Below are positions 1-10,429 of a stretch of DNA of 64,000 nt, piece after piece. The stretch is from Marsupella aquatica (taxonomy: Eukaryota > Marchantiophyta). Where the stretch lies: NCBI GenBank assembly GCA_973895155.1, contig OZ316895.1, forward strand, positions 8,866,001 through 8,930,000, read 5' to 3'. Below the pieces are notes generated by a model. It saw nothing but the letters and a program-made list of their open reading frames with translations. It was not told where the DNA came from and made no database searches. Every line of letters starts with the position of its first letter. Position 1 is the stretch's first letter. A program made the position numbers and the translations under genes.

Positions 1-1612
1 TGCCGCGGTTACTTCTGCCCTCGCCACTCTTTCCACCCATTTGATGGGCCTCGGTTTACGAGTTCAGCCTGTGAAGAGTCGTGCATGGAGTCCAGCTGGG
101 TTACCCTCTGATCTTGTGCTTCCCCCAGGGTTCTTACGTCCAGCCGATGGTCTTCGGGTCCTTGGCTCCCCAGTCGGTACCGCCTCCTTTTGCTCATCTT
201 TCATCGCTGACTCTATACAGGCTGCCTTAGCCCATACTCCTATGCTCCCTAAGTTAGCAGATTCTCAGGCAGCATTTGGGATGTTGTTGAGGTGCATCCA
301 CCCTCGTGCGTCTTATCTGGCTAGGACGCATCCCCCTACCGAGGATCTTTGTCTCCACCTTCGAGCATTTGATGTCTCCATTCGTCAGACCCTGGCCTCT
401 CTTTTAGGTCCGGGTACGTTGCTCTCATCTCCGTGGCTTCATCGACAACTCAGTCTTCCTATTTCGCAGGGTGGTTTTGGGCTTACTTCCATTGAGAGCC
501 TTGCACCTTTGGCCTTTTTGGGTGCATGGGCGGCCGCCTTCTCGTTGTTGGCCGATCGTTTTCTTATTGAGGATCGCCCTTTTTTACTTTCATCTCTCCT
601 GGAGGTAGAGGAGGGTTCCCTCCCGTTTTAGGTTCATTTGCGCGCAGCGCGGTCCTCATTACCAGATCCCGTTCGCGCCGCGTTACCTTCTTTCCAGGAG
701 TTTTTATCCTTGGATCCCGTTCGTCTTCAGGCAGACCTCGCTGGGCGTATGCACACTTTCACCCTTTCCAGCATCCTCTCCGAGGCACCTGACACGGACC
801 GAGCTCGGATTCTTTCTTCCGGAGGGAAGGGCGCAGGTGGATGGCTTCAGGCCAATCCAGTCATTCCTCATTTGCGGATGTCTTCAACGGAGTTCTCCAC
901 AGCCATGCGTCTTCGTCTGGGGCTGCCCCACCCACTTCTTGCAGGTTTACCTCCTTCTTGCACTTGTGGGAAGCCTTGTGATGCCACAGGTGTCCATCTT
1001 CTTCGGTGCAGTTTGGGAGGTGAAACCATTATTGTTCACGACGCTGTGCGAGATGCGACTGCTCAGGTTCTCTCTGGCTCTTTGGTATGCGTGCGGCGGG
1101 AGGTGGTACTCGAGTTACCTGGTCCTCCATCACAGCGGTTACGGGTGGATCTTACCATGGTCCGTGAGGGTCAACGTACTTTGGCAGATGTTGTGGTGGC
1201 AAACTCATTGCGCCAAGACATCATTGGGACAGCGGCAACTACGGCAGGGGCAGCAGCGTCACGTGCGGCAACAACGAAGGAGGCCAAATATGCTGCACGA
1301 GCTTCATCCGACAGCTTCCTCCCCCTTGCTGTGGAGCTATTTGGGCGTCTTCATCCTCAGTTTGATGGGCTTCTTCGGCAAGCTGCCCGGGATGTTCATG
1401 GCCGAATGGGTCCCACCGGACCCCCGCTTTCTATTTTGACCACGCACTTTCGCCAACGCATTTCAGTCACCTTACAGCGTGCTCAAGCTCGGGCCATCTA
1501 TCGTCGATCTCTTACAGTGGGTGCTAGTGTGCCTCCGCAGCGGCTAGCTCCCCTTGAGGATGTTCCAATCCCACTTGCCGATCTAGTTTTGACTCTTGAT
1601 GTGGACCATTAG
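1..1612 (+). pseudogene. 3' end of RLE-type non-LTR retrotransposon ORF (RT thumb plus endonuclease), one internal stop
   Basis: The frame is open from the window edge (first full codon at 2) to TAG at 629-631, then continues in the same frame to the stop at 1610-1612. The first part (motifs AWSP and DGLRVLGSPVG) resembles the post-catalytic part of plant reverse transcriptases. The second part has a zinc-knuckle-like C-x-C-x3-C-x5-H-x3-C around 957-1010, an HD pair (IVHDAVRD), and RVD-x12-D (RVDLTM...TLADVV). This order matches the CCHC, K/RHD and PD-x12-14-D layout known for the restriction-like endonuclease of R2-type elements, with V in place of P. The catalytic RT core would lie left of the window. 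The TAG makes this copy inactive unless it is read through. An alternative is a domesticated RT-like gene, but the AT-repeat tail that follows favours a retroelement. Confidence 0.75.
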
Positions 1613-1892
1613 CTTTTTGCCACAATCGGTAGGAATGATGAGGACCTCGGTCCGCTTGGGTTAGTTTTAGTCTCTCTCTCTTTCTTGGTTTTTAGGGGTT
1701 CCCTATTGTTCATTTCTTACTTTTAGTTCCTCTTTCTTGGTGTTTAGTGGTTCCCTTTTGCTCACTTCTTTTTCGATTGGTTTTGTCCACTTGGGCCCTC
1801 TTTTGTTTGTTCATTTGTACTCTGTTTGGTCCCTTTGTATATAAAAAGTGTGTATATTTTTATTTTATTTTATTTTATTTTATTTTAATATT
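1613..1892 (+). repeat. 3' untranslated region and (ATTTT)n tail of the non-LTR element
   Basis: After the stop comes a pyrimidine-rich leader with two imperfect copies of a roughly 52-bp unit (1681-1732 and 1733-1780, both starting TTTCTTGGT). Five-base ATTTT units follow at about 1858-1888. Simple-repeat 3' tails are typical of non-LTR retroelements, so this is taken as the element's 3' end. No target-site duplication can be checked because the 5' end is outside the window. Confidence 0.55.
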
Positions 1893-2161
1893 TTTTTTAA
1901 CGTGATGTATTTGTTTGCTTTGTTTTGTTTTGTGGGATTCTATGTTTCTGTCTCTCGCGTTAATTCCTCGACTATAGTCGGCTCTGTCTAAGCGCACATT
2001 CCATAAGAGCAATAACTGGTTTAGCGCAGGGGTATTATGTTCTTCCCTTTTATTTAGGCCCAGTATGCACTTTTGGGGCATCATGTCCTTCCCTATTATG
2101 ATACACTGAGTATGCAGTTTTGGTGCATCGTTCCTAAGCACACACAGGCAGCCTGGAATCA

Positions 2162-2480
2162 TTTTGCTAAACCTCAACTTTATGGGATTAGCCTAGAACT
2201 GAGAGGTGCCAGGTTTAATCCCCCTCCACTTGCAAGGGGTGTGGAGGGTACGTGCGTATATGTGTGAGTGAGGTGTATTGGTGTGAATGCTAGTTTCTCC
2301 TCTGCCCCTGCTAGCCCACTTTAGGGCCCTGGTTCAACGGTCTCTCCCTTCTGGTCTGGGTCACTGTAGGATCCCTGTGTATCATCCCCCCTTGCGGGCT
2401 ACAGTGGTGCATACTCCAAAGTAGAAAGTCTAAGTATCCTATGTTGAATGGGTTTACTTTTGGCTTTCAAGTAATTTTTT
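2162..2480 (+). mobile_element. tRNA-derived SINE, copy A
   Basis: This segment aligns by eye, with small gaps, to the reverse complement of 27843-28135. Shared blocks include the tRNA-like head (GGATTAGCC...ACTGAGAGGTGCC), a pol III B-box-like AGGTTTAATCCCC at 2211-2223, a CCCCCCTTGCGGGCTAC block near 2385-2401, GTGCATACTCC, TATCCTATGTTG and the terminal CTTTCAAG. An A-box-like stretch precedes the B box. The body is about 300 bp, which suits a SINE. No flanking duplication was confirmed. Confidence 0.6.
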
Positions 2481-4041
2481 AAGGGGGTCAATCCTTTTCA
2501 AAATGCAACACCTGGCTTAGTGCATACCGGATCCGTCTTCCCAACAGTGTGCGCTTAGTAAGAGTTGATTGTACTGTAAGTTGTTTGATCTGTTCACAGT
2601 CAAAGCAAAATAGAGTACTGTACATGGTACCTTACACTGTGCTACATGCATTGCGATAAGTTGATTTATTTTTTGGTTCTTAACTCCAACACTCCAGGGT
2701 AAAAAACTGGAACTGGAAACTGAAGCCCCCATGGACCTAAACTTTTGATGAATTACCCGGATGGACCAGTGTAACCCAAATGGACTGCAAATAAACTTTA
2801 TTGTACTCAGATAACACTTTTTCTTTGTAAGGAACCTACTTCATACTTTTCTGTTCAACAGTAACCTGGTCTATCCCGATTGCAAGTTTCACTAGAGTGG
2901 TCCATCCAAGCATTACTCCTTACATTACTTCCCCTAAGCTAGGATAGACTATTTTTATCTTTTTGATGTTAATCTAGCCAGGCTGGGTGAAAAAATGAAA
3001 TCCAAGAGTTGGGATGGACAGACAACTTGTGTGCGACCATCCCCATTGACAGCTTAAAGGCCCTTATCACTTTACACCCAAATGAGACACAAACCAAACT
3101 GGCTGCCATTTGGATGGGAACTTGGTGTTTCCATTTAATTAAAGGGGCACTGCTGTTTAACTAACTGTGATTGACTGAACAAAATGAAGTCAAGGTGGCT
3201 ACACAAGTGATGTGGGGGCCCATTATTTAGTTTTATATACTCTTGAGGCTGAATCTTGACCATATCAAGAGTTGAACAATTGTGGTTCCCATTAAAAGAG
3301 CAAGGTATGGTGTCTAACGATCCTACATGGCAAATAATGCCCCCAAGTAAATGCTGATGTGGAGTCTTTATTTTAACCAGAAATGTAGACCACATCCTCG
3401 GGTCTTTCATTCAAGGGATTTTTTCCCTTGAATGAAGGATGGACTCATGGAGGGAGAAATTGTCAAGTGATGGGGGATATAGCTAAGTAATGTAAGTGAA
3501 ATGTCCATGCAAGACCCTAGTAAGAGTATGTTAGCAGACATTTACTCTTCGGTCTAGAGTTACTATGAAGCCACTATTTATTAGTCTAACTATAGTCAAG
3601 TACTTGGATAAGGTCAGATGTGCTACTACTATATTCACTAGACAGTTTGACTTAGTTAGTAAGGGGTAACTTAGACTCATTGTTATGGCGCTATCTACAC
3701 TATTCACAGCAATTGGTCCTATCGCAGGGTTATAGTTTGTCCTGAATTAATGTTGGTTACCCTATATTAGGATGGGGTGATCGATTAAATAGAAAATAAC
3801 ATGAAATGTGGTGTCCCTTTGAGCTGAGACTATTTTGGCTTGGAAATCCATGATCAAGAGCAATTTACGTTAGTCAAATCAAGCTTGTGATTTGTGTTGC
3901 AATTGTTTTGCAATTATTTTAGCCCTATTGAGGAATCCCAACTAAAGACATGGAATCAGATTCACTTGCAAACTCTACAACTTACAACATTTCACCACCT
4001 GCTTCTATGACCATTCTACCACAAGTTTATGATATCATGTG
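2481..4041. other. intergenic, no gene seen
   Basis: Only short unrelated open frames occur. A perfect hairpin at 3406-3436 is listed separately. Nothing else was recognised. Confidence 0.5.
3406..3436. repeat. perfect inverted repeat, 13-bp arms
   Basis: TTCATTCAAGGGA is followed by a TTTTT loop and its exact reverse complement. It is not next to a recognised gene and is not a typical plant terminator. It may be a fold-back remnant. Confidence 0.6.
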
Positions 4042-4410
4042 TTAGTTATCTTTGATGCTTTGTCTAACTTTTCAGGTAAACTTTTGCAAGTAGTGGGGCA
4101 AGCAGTCCACTTCTCAAAGCTGTTCTCGCAACATATCACATATATATACATCAGTACATAGCTATTGCAGTCATTGTGAATCCCCACTCCATGCCTGATT
4201 GAGAATCCTCATTGCCACATTTTTGATAGGGTACTGACCTGGGTACTTATCTTTGATGTTTCTTCCAACTTTTAAGCAAATTTTGGAAACTGCCCCATTC
4301 TCAAAAGCTCAGCATTCTTGCAACGCATTATATTGGTACATGCCACATTAGTACATAGCTATTGTAAGTCATTGTCAATCCCCATTCCATGGTTGAGAAT
4401 ACTCATCACA
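4042..4410. repeat. diverged tandem duplication, about 200-bp period
   Basis: Two copies share TTATCTTTGATG, ACTTTT, CTCAAAGCT/CTCAAAAGCTCAGC, AGTACATAGCTATTG and TCATTGT(G/C)AATCCCCA. They begin near 4045 and 4249. Divergence suggests an old duplication. Confidence 0.6.
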
Positions 4411-5074
4411 CATGATTCACTGCCTTTTCTTTCTTGTAAATGGTGGACTGTACACTTTTACCCTGACATTGCCTTGAAACACTTTGTTATTTCTATGGCA
4501 CATACTAAGAATTCTGTTCAATTTTTGGTGACAATGTCATCTGGTATTCCCACTTTGAGAGCTTTTACAAATGCCCAGGCAGGTGAGGCCATATTTGTCC
4601 CAACTGTGACAAATGAGTCAATGGACCCCCCACAATGAAATGTGTTACCTTGATGAGCCCCTGAGCAATCCACATAGTTGATAATCTCAATCCACCTTAA
4701 AATGCCACTGTCCCCAAAGCAAAACCTTGTGGATCCAGGTTACTAAAAGGAGTGAGTAATGTTCTCAAAAAAGTAATAAAATGCACTTTTTTGTCCTCCC
4801 CTAACTTGGCCCACAGAGGTGGTTTAAACCAAGGAACCCACATTAAAACAGGTTTCATCGCCCAGAGAGATATGACTTTATGATAGTTCACTTGAGTAAA
4901 GACTTATAGATCTTGGGTTCAACTATGGCTAACTATTCCCTTTCTTGTGAGGTTACTTCCCCTTTATAAAACAAAAAAAAAACAAAAAAAAAACTCAGGT
5001 TTCATCAAGTAACAATTTTCATTTTGGGGTTCCATGAAGCAAATGATAATAACTAAAAAAAAGAACTTTCCATT
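4411..5074. other. intergenic spacer before GrpE
   Basis: No gene is seen. An A-rich stretch (A runs broken by single C) at about 4968-4996 may be an old retroposon tail; a GGTTCAA motif lies at 4917-4923 upstream of it, but no full SINE head could be aligned. Confidence 0.35.
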
Positions 5075-5699
5075 CGTGGACGGTTTTGGGTTTCGTAGAC
5101 ATTTCATCACCCCTCATTCCCTCAAGGGTTTAGGGTTTGCATGTCGTCCCCGATTTCCATCCTTCCCTGGGCATTTCGATTATTCTACATCTAAGCCGGA
5201 CAGCAAAGGTTTCGGTTGGCCTCGATTGGCTTCGAAGAAAGTCAAGAGGGAGAGAGAAAAGTAGGAGAGATCCACGGAGATTAGATCCACAGACAGACGG
5301 AGCTTCGATCTGCTAGACGTCAATGTACCCACAGAAAAAGGTAGTGTTGGCACATGTCGTGCGGGAGATAGAGTGCGCTGGAAGGCGTTGTTGATATTTA
5401 ATTTCCCTGAGCGGATTCCGATTCGGGGGAGCTTCATCGACGGATTGATTGATTGAGTGCGGTCGTTCCTTGCATTGGAAGCAATTTGCGTGCGGAGCAA
5501 TTGGTCCATCTGATTGCCAGTGCCAGATTTTCCAGTGCGGGGGGGAAGCAGAGTTGTGGAGCAGAACCGCTACTGCACGCGAGGGTTTGGCCAGATTCGA
5601 GATCGGTGGTGCTGTATTTGGAGTGGGAGCACTGATTTGGGAGAAACACTTATTTCTGGGTGTGCTGTTCTTTTTTTTTGAGTCCGTAGAGGAGGAAGG
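5075..5699 (+). promoter_or_regulatory. putative promoter and 5' leader of GrpE, with telo-box
   Basis: The 600 bp before the GrpE start are less AT-rich than the spacer. They contain AGGGTTTAGGGTTT at 5125-5138, which is the plant telo-box (AAACCCTAA on the other strand), a motif known upstream of plant translation and growth genes. The transcription start cannot be placed. Open frames on the minus strand here (5180-5930) have no family resemblance and are not annotated. Confidence 0.35.
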
Positions 5700-8600
5700 A
5701 TGAGTAGTTTTCAACGCAGTTTGAAGCACACGAAAGCTCTGATTCAGGCGTTTCAAAGGCCGACGCAAGTGCGGTGCTTCAAAGCTCCACCGGCTGTGGT
5801 TGAGCGAGTTCAGTCCGTTGCCAGAGATCCGCAATGTCTTCTTTCTTCTCCCAGGGTGCGTATGTACGCAATTAAATTCCTTCGCTAACACGCGCGCAGA
5901 ATTTATAACCAGATCGAAATAATAAATCACGGAGCTAAGCTCTATGTATCCGCATCGACGATTGGTATATGGGGGCTGAAGAAATGCTTAAATGGCCAGA
6001 ATGTTATTTCAAAAAATGAATGATGCGCTTTACGGAAATTCTGATTTATCAAAATGATATGTTGGTGAGTGGATGAATTAACAAGAAACCCCTTTGTCGA
6101 CAGAGGGATTGGAAAGCATTTGAAGTACGTAGGGCCAAGCATCAGAGGATTTGCGGCGATGAACTGAAAACCCTTGCGTTGGAATCTGATTCACGTTTTC
6201 TCTCTCAATATTGCAGCATCGATGGACGACCACAATGTCCTTGATTCCGCGGGTTGTCACTCAGGTTCCAGGCTTCGATCAACACCCTTCGTCTGCGTTC
6301 TCTTTTTCTACAGTGGCAACTCCGCAAGTCGATGGCAAAGATTCAAGCACAGTTCCCTCACCAGAGCCCACTGCCGCCGCCGAGGAGACTGTTGAGCCAG
6401 TTCAACAAGCGGACAAGGCAGGGGAGAAAGGAGGCACTGAAGAAGGAGCTAGTGAGGATGTTAACAAAGAAGACCTAGTCGGCCTTCTAGCAGAGAAATT
6501 AGCTCTGCTGGAAGAGAGGAATAAGGAAATAAAGGTGTTGAAGGACAAGCTCCTGTGGAGCCTAGCAGAGATGGAAAATGTCAGGCAAAGGACCAAGAGA
6601 GATGCCGAGAGTACCGCAAAATATGCTGTACAGGTGCGTCAGTCTAGTATTGTGACATTTCTTTTCATGGCCATTGTTCTCTTTATAGAATTAGAGTAGT
6701 GGTGGTCCATCTTTGAGGTAATTGAAGCGTTCTACACAGCAATATGCTAGTACTGAAAAGCTAACTACACTTTAACTAGCTTATCTCGTCACTGCCATAG
6801 TGGGTCAACCGTGGACAGCTTCAACACACAAACCTTTGGAGATATTGCAGCTATGACTCTTCTGTTCTATGTGGACTAAGTTTTCAAGGAGGGCATGTTT
6901 TTGTACAGTACCTTTACGAACATTTTCGTTTCGATTTGGGTTGTTCCATCTCTCTTTCTGATCTTTTCCTTTTTGTTTTTTCGAACAGGGGTTTGCAAAA
7001 GGACTGCTAGATGTTGCAGATAACTTATCAAGGGCAACCGGAGCAGTACCTGAAGGTATTGCGAAGGCAATTCCAGCAGATGATGCATCTGGTAACCTTA
7101 AGGTGCTACAGACACTGCTGCAAGGCGTGGTGATGACAGAGAAGCAGCTTTTACAGGTAATACTTGAATTTCATAATATCATGGGTTCAAGCAAATTGAT
7201 TCCTTTTTCGTAAGAATCACCATTCATGCAAGTAATTTTTATGCAAAGGCAGTGAATTGCCCGTCCCTAGATTCTGCAAGTGACGGTAGAACCCTTTGAT
7301 TTCTGCGTGTCGGGAAAGGGTTTGAGTAAGTGGGGAATGCATGCAGAGGCCTCACCTAGCTGTCCCCGGCTGCAAATATTTGGCTCGTATAGTGAAAGTT
7401 GATCTGTAAAATATGTCCAAGATAAGCTTGACAGCGTTTCGGTGACCTAAAGCAGAAACTAATCCTGGGATACACGTGATGTTCTCTCTCTTCGCCTAGT
7501 ATTTCGTTTTAACACTCGCAAAATGGAAAAGCCGACACATTTTATGGGCTTGTGGCTTGTTTGCCCTGATGGGGTATGACCGGCCTTGTGCTCTATTATC
7601 TGTTCCTGTTTTGCATTGTCAGGCAGACTATTTTCACAAGTATTTCTCCCTCTAGATATAGTCTATTCTCAGTTGTTGGAGCAAAAGATTTCACCTGAAT
7701 CGCCAGTTTTATGTGTCTCGTTTGTAACGATGAGTTTTCTTGCTGGTGAACCCAAGTGCCTCTATTTGAGTGGAACAAAAGGTCAATTTCAGTGGAGCTG
7801 CGACGGCAACTCCTAAGCCTATCAGCTGTGGAATGACCTTGTGTTTCTGGTGTAGCTTGCACCTGAATTGTCTATTCTCATGTGTTTCTTTTGAAATGAT
7901 GGAGTTTTCACGCAAGTGCCTCTATGTCAATGGAACAAAATGGTGAAGTTTAGGGAAGTGCAACAGCACCTCTTAAGCCTATCAGTCGTGGAATGACCCT
8001 CGAGCGATTGGTGTAGTGATCCCGATGCACTGCTTTGGGCAATGATTATATGGGAGTTGTGGTAGGGGTATCTTCAGTAACTGATGTACTTATAAAAGTA
8101 ATTGGTGGCATACTCATGTCAATCAGCATGAGTTTGGTTATACCAGTGAGGTCATAAACCACAAGGCACTATTTTCCATGTTCGTCAATTCTGATGACTA
8201 GTGTTGGGAAAGTTTGTCAGAGTCGTTGTTTCCATGGGGCTTCTTAAGACCCCTCGGCAGGGGGGACTTTTTGTGGCATAGTTGGGGCACTTCGGACAAA
8301 AAGAAGGCGAATTGCAAGACCCATTGCTTCAACTTTTTGGAAACGTTGGAGCTCTAACTCAGCACTCTTCTCAGAAGAGTTTACAGTAGTCAGTAAAGCT
8401 GAAATGGCCGACTAATGATGATGTGGACTTTGAAAGCGGTGCTTTGTAGTTTCGCTTCGCCTATCCACTATCTACTCGTCCCTTTCCCTGTAGTAGTTCC
8501 GTCCGTCCGTCCAGGCGGGGGTCTCCGACCGTAACGCTACCGCGAATGTCTCACCATGAGCATGAGCACTCTATATAATATACACTCTGGTGGTGTGCAG

Positions 8601-9057
8601 GTATTCAAGAAGCATGGCTTGGAAAAATATCAGTCATTGGGTGAGCAGTTTGATCCAAATCGTCATTCAGCTGTGTTTGAAGTGCCGGACCCAACAAAGC
8701 CACCCGGCACGATCGCTTTGGAGTTGAAGGTACTACTGATCGCATTGCTAGTTAGCCCATCATTGAGATGGCCTCAAAAGTATCTCATTGCATTTATCCC
8801 AAGGGAGAACAAGTTTGATCTACTTTGCTCTGACCTAGGTTTAGGCCTTTGACCAGTTTCGTGAAGTTGTTGGGGGGGGGGGCCGCGAGCGGGCAGGTTG
8901 GGAAAGACAGCTATGTACACTTGCTTTGTTGATGTGTCTGTGTTGGAGTCTCAGCAGTTAGCATGCTCACCAATTTGGTCTATGTATGCAGGCCGGATAC
9001 ATCTTAAATGATCGGGTCATCCGCCCCGCTGAAGTTGGAGTAGTGAAGGGGGAATAA
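5700..9057 (+). CDS. GRPE: GrpE nucleotide exchange factor, mitochondrial type, 5 exons
   Basis: Exons at 5700-5855, 6217-6633, 6989-7156, 8601-8729 and 8992-9057 join in phase 0 throughout and give 311 residues. GrpE is the nucleotide exchange factor of organellar Hsp70 and drives matrix protein import and folding. Residues 1 to about 100 are basic and Ser/Thr-rich, fitting a mitochondrial presequence. An acidic linker follows, then the long dimerising helix (from LVGLLAEKLALL), FAKGLLDVADNLSRA, TEKQLLQVFKKHGLEKY, and the beta-domain FDPNRHSAVFEVPD...KPPGT, ending GYILNDRVIRPAEVGV. These blocks occur in the family order and length. The start was chosen as the first ATG in frame with a good GTGCGT donor at 5856. 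All introns are GT-AG; intron 4 is 1,442 bp and holds a tandem duplication. A plastid GrpE is possible but the presequence and C-terminus look mitochondrial. Confidence 0.93.
7690..8015. repeat. tandem duplication inside GrpE intron 4, about 160-bp period
   Basis: Both copies share CACCTGAAT, ATGTGT, GATG(G)AGTTTTC, CAAGTGCCTCTAT, TGGAACAAAA, and the block CCTATCAG(C/T)(T/C)GTGGAATGACC, near 7817-7838 and 7978-7998. Confidence 0.65.
8872..8882. repeat. G homopolymer, 11 bases, GrpE intron 4
   Basis: Run of 11 G in the intron before the last exon (it lies in the intron between 8729 and 8992). Length is prone to sequencing error. Confidence 0.7.
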
Positions 9058-9794
9058 CCATACATACCGTAGAAAATTTTGACAGCCTTTTAGGATTTCA
9101 GGTTTCTGTGACCTATTTGATTCTCTTATGTAGAATTCTACGCGAGAGTATTAAATGTAGAAGAACGTGAGTTTAGTTTTTTCTTAGAAAGAATTGGAAA
9201 ATTGACCCTGTGACGGGTCTTTAGTTAATCCCTGTTACATTAGGTTCACCTGAGGGTCATCTGTGCTCTCACGGCTTGTCTCATAGTAGTCTGTGACAAG
9301 TGAAGATGTAATGGAATATTGGGATTGCACAATTTCCATGTACATCTTGGGCATTGTGAAATTCAATAAGCGTTGCATCCTTCCAAAAGTTGGTGCCAAC
9401 GTTGAGTGAATTGGTTCTGTGAGCGACGTGCTTGTCTTGCAGTATTATCATTGGTGGCCCACTTAAGGTTTGAGAGGAAAATCAGTTCATGGTTACAGTG
9501 AATCGCTGAATGCATCTACCAGGCGCGAGGACACGCAAAAGTGGAACCTAATGTTCAATGTGATATATTCCCATTTTGCAAATTAGATTCTATCGAAAGA
9601 GACATACGTTTGGATAGTGGACAAGGAGACTAAAACTGCGAAATATTATCAAATCATGTTTTCGGTGGTAAACCGCACACAAAGCTTCATAGGATCAGGT
9701 CATTCAGGAACGATTGTCACAATAGCTTCGGGGACAAGGCAGGGTCAAGGCCACGGTAGTGGTTTCGACTACCAATGCAGAATGTCCTGAAAAA
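9058..9794. other. space between GrpE and the convergent minus-strand exon
   Basis: Presumably contains the GrpE 3' untranslated region. No clear polyadenylation signal or second gene was recognised. Confidence 0.4.
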
Positions 9795-10429
9795 TTACTC
9801 TCGCCAACCAGTCTCCCGTTTCTTCATGAATCTGGAAACCATAGCTGGCTCTTTTACCACATTCTTCTTTGGATGGTTAGCTTTGGGAATTCTTCTTTCT
9901 TTAAGCGATACCATTTTAGACATCGGGATGGGGCTTGAGTCAAAATCTGCATTATGCAAGGCCCCAGCTTTTCTTGTTTGATTCAGACCTGTTGTGACGT
10001 CAAATAATGAGTTGTCTCGCCTGCAGGAGCTCCATATTTGACTCAGAAAGTCATCTTCACTATCTTTAAAATTTTCATGAAATCTTTCTGTAAGGCTGAT
10101 GAAATTCTCCATGTTGACAGGGAACCCTAGTTCAGCCTCGCACCCATCTTGCGAAGCTCCTATTTGAGGAGTGATATTTTCCTCATTCTGATGCTGGTTT
10201 GTGGTTGCATCACTGTGCCCGTTAACAGTAAGAAGTTCATTTCCCTCCTCCCTGTACTTTACAACATCGTTCACCTCTGGCTTGTCTGGATGGCCAAATT
10301 GGGATTTCAAAGTTTCATTAAAACATTGTTTTTGCTCAGCATCCAACAAGTTCCATTCTTCCTTGCAAATCTCCAGGCATGATTTGGGCTTCTGCACAAG
10401 TAGCGCTTGAGATTGGGACTTCTTGGTGC
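9795..10429 (-). CDS. C-terminal exon of an unidentified protein, faint HMG-box-like helix
   Basis: The frame starts right after a plausible acceptor (TTTTGTAG on the minus strand, exon beginning at 10429) and runs about 210 codons to a TAA at 9795-9797. Near its start, CKEEWNLLDAEQKQCF resembles the middle helix of HMG boxes (pattern W-x-x-L-x-x-x-E-K), but the flanking helices are absent, so this is only a hint. The rest is hydrophilic and rich in Asn, Glu and Ser, with a basic end (RFMKKRETGW). The exon begins in the middle of a codon, so a 5' exon is required. None was identified between 10430 and 13150; a short ATG frame near 10955 on the minus strand has the wrong phase to join directly. 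Function unknown. Confidence 0.4.

Noticed and set aside
837-1439. 200-codon plus-strand frame
   Set aside because: Shadow of the retroelement frame, which carries the conserved motifs in another register.
5180-5930. Minus-strand frames of 109 and 205 codons
   Set aside because: They cover the GrpE leader and exon 1 in antisense and show no family feature or splice context.
8556-8852. 98-codon frame starting ATGAGCATGAGC
   Set aside because: It overlaps GrpE exon 4 in frame but runs from intron 4 through the donor at 8730; it is the spliced exon read through.
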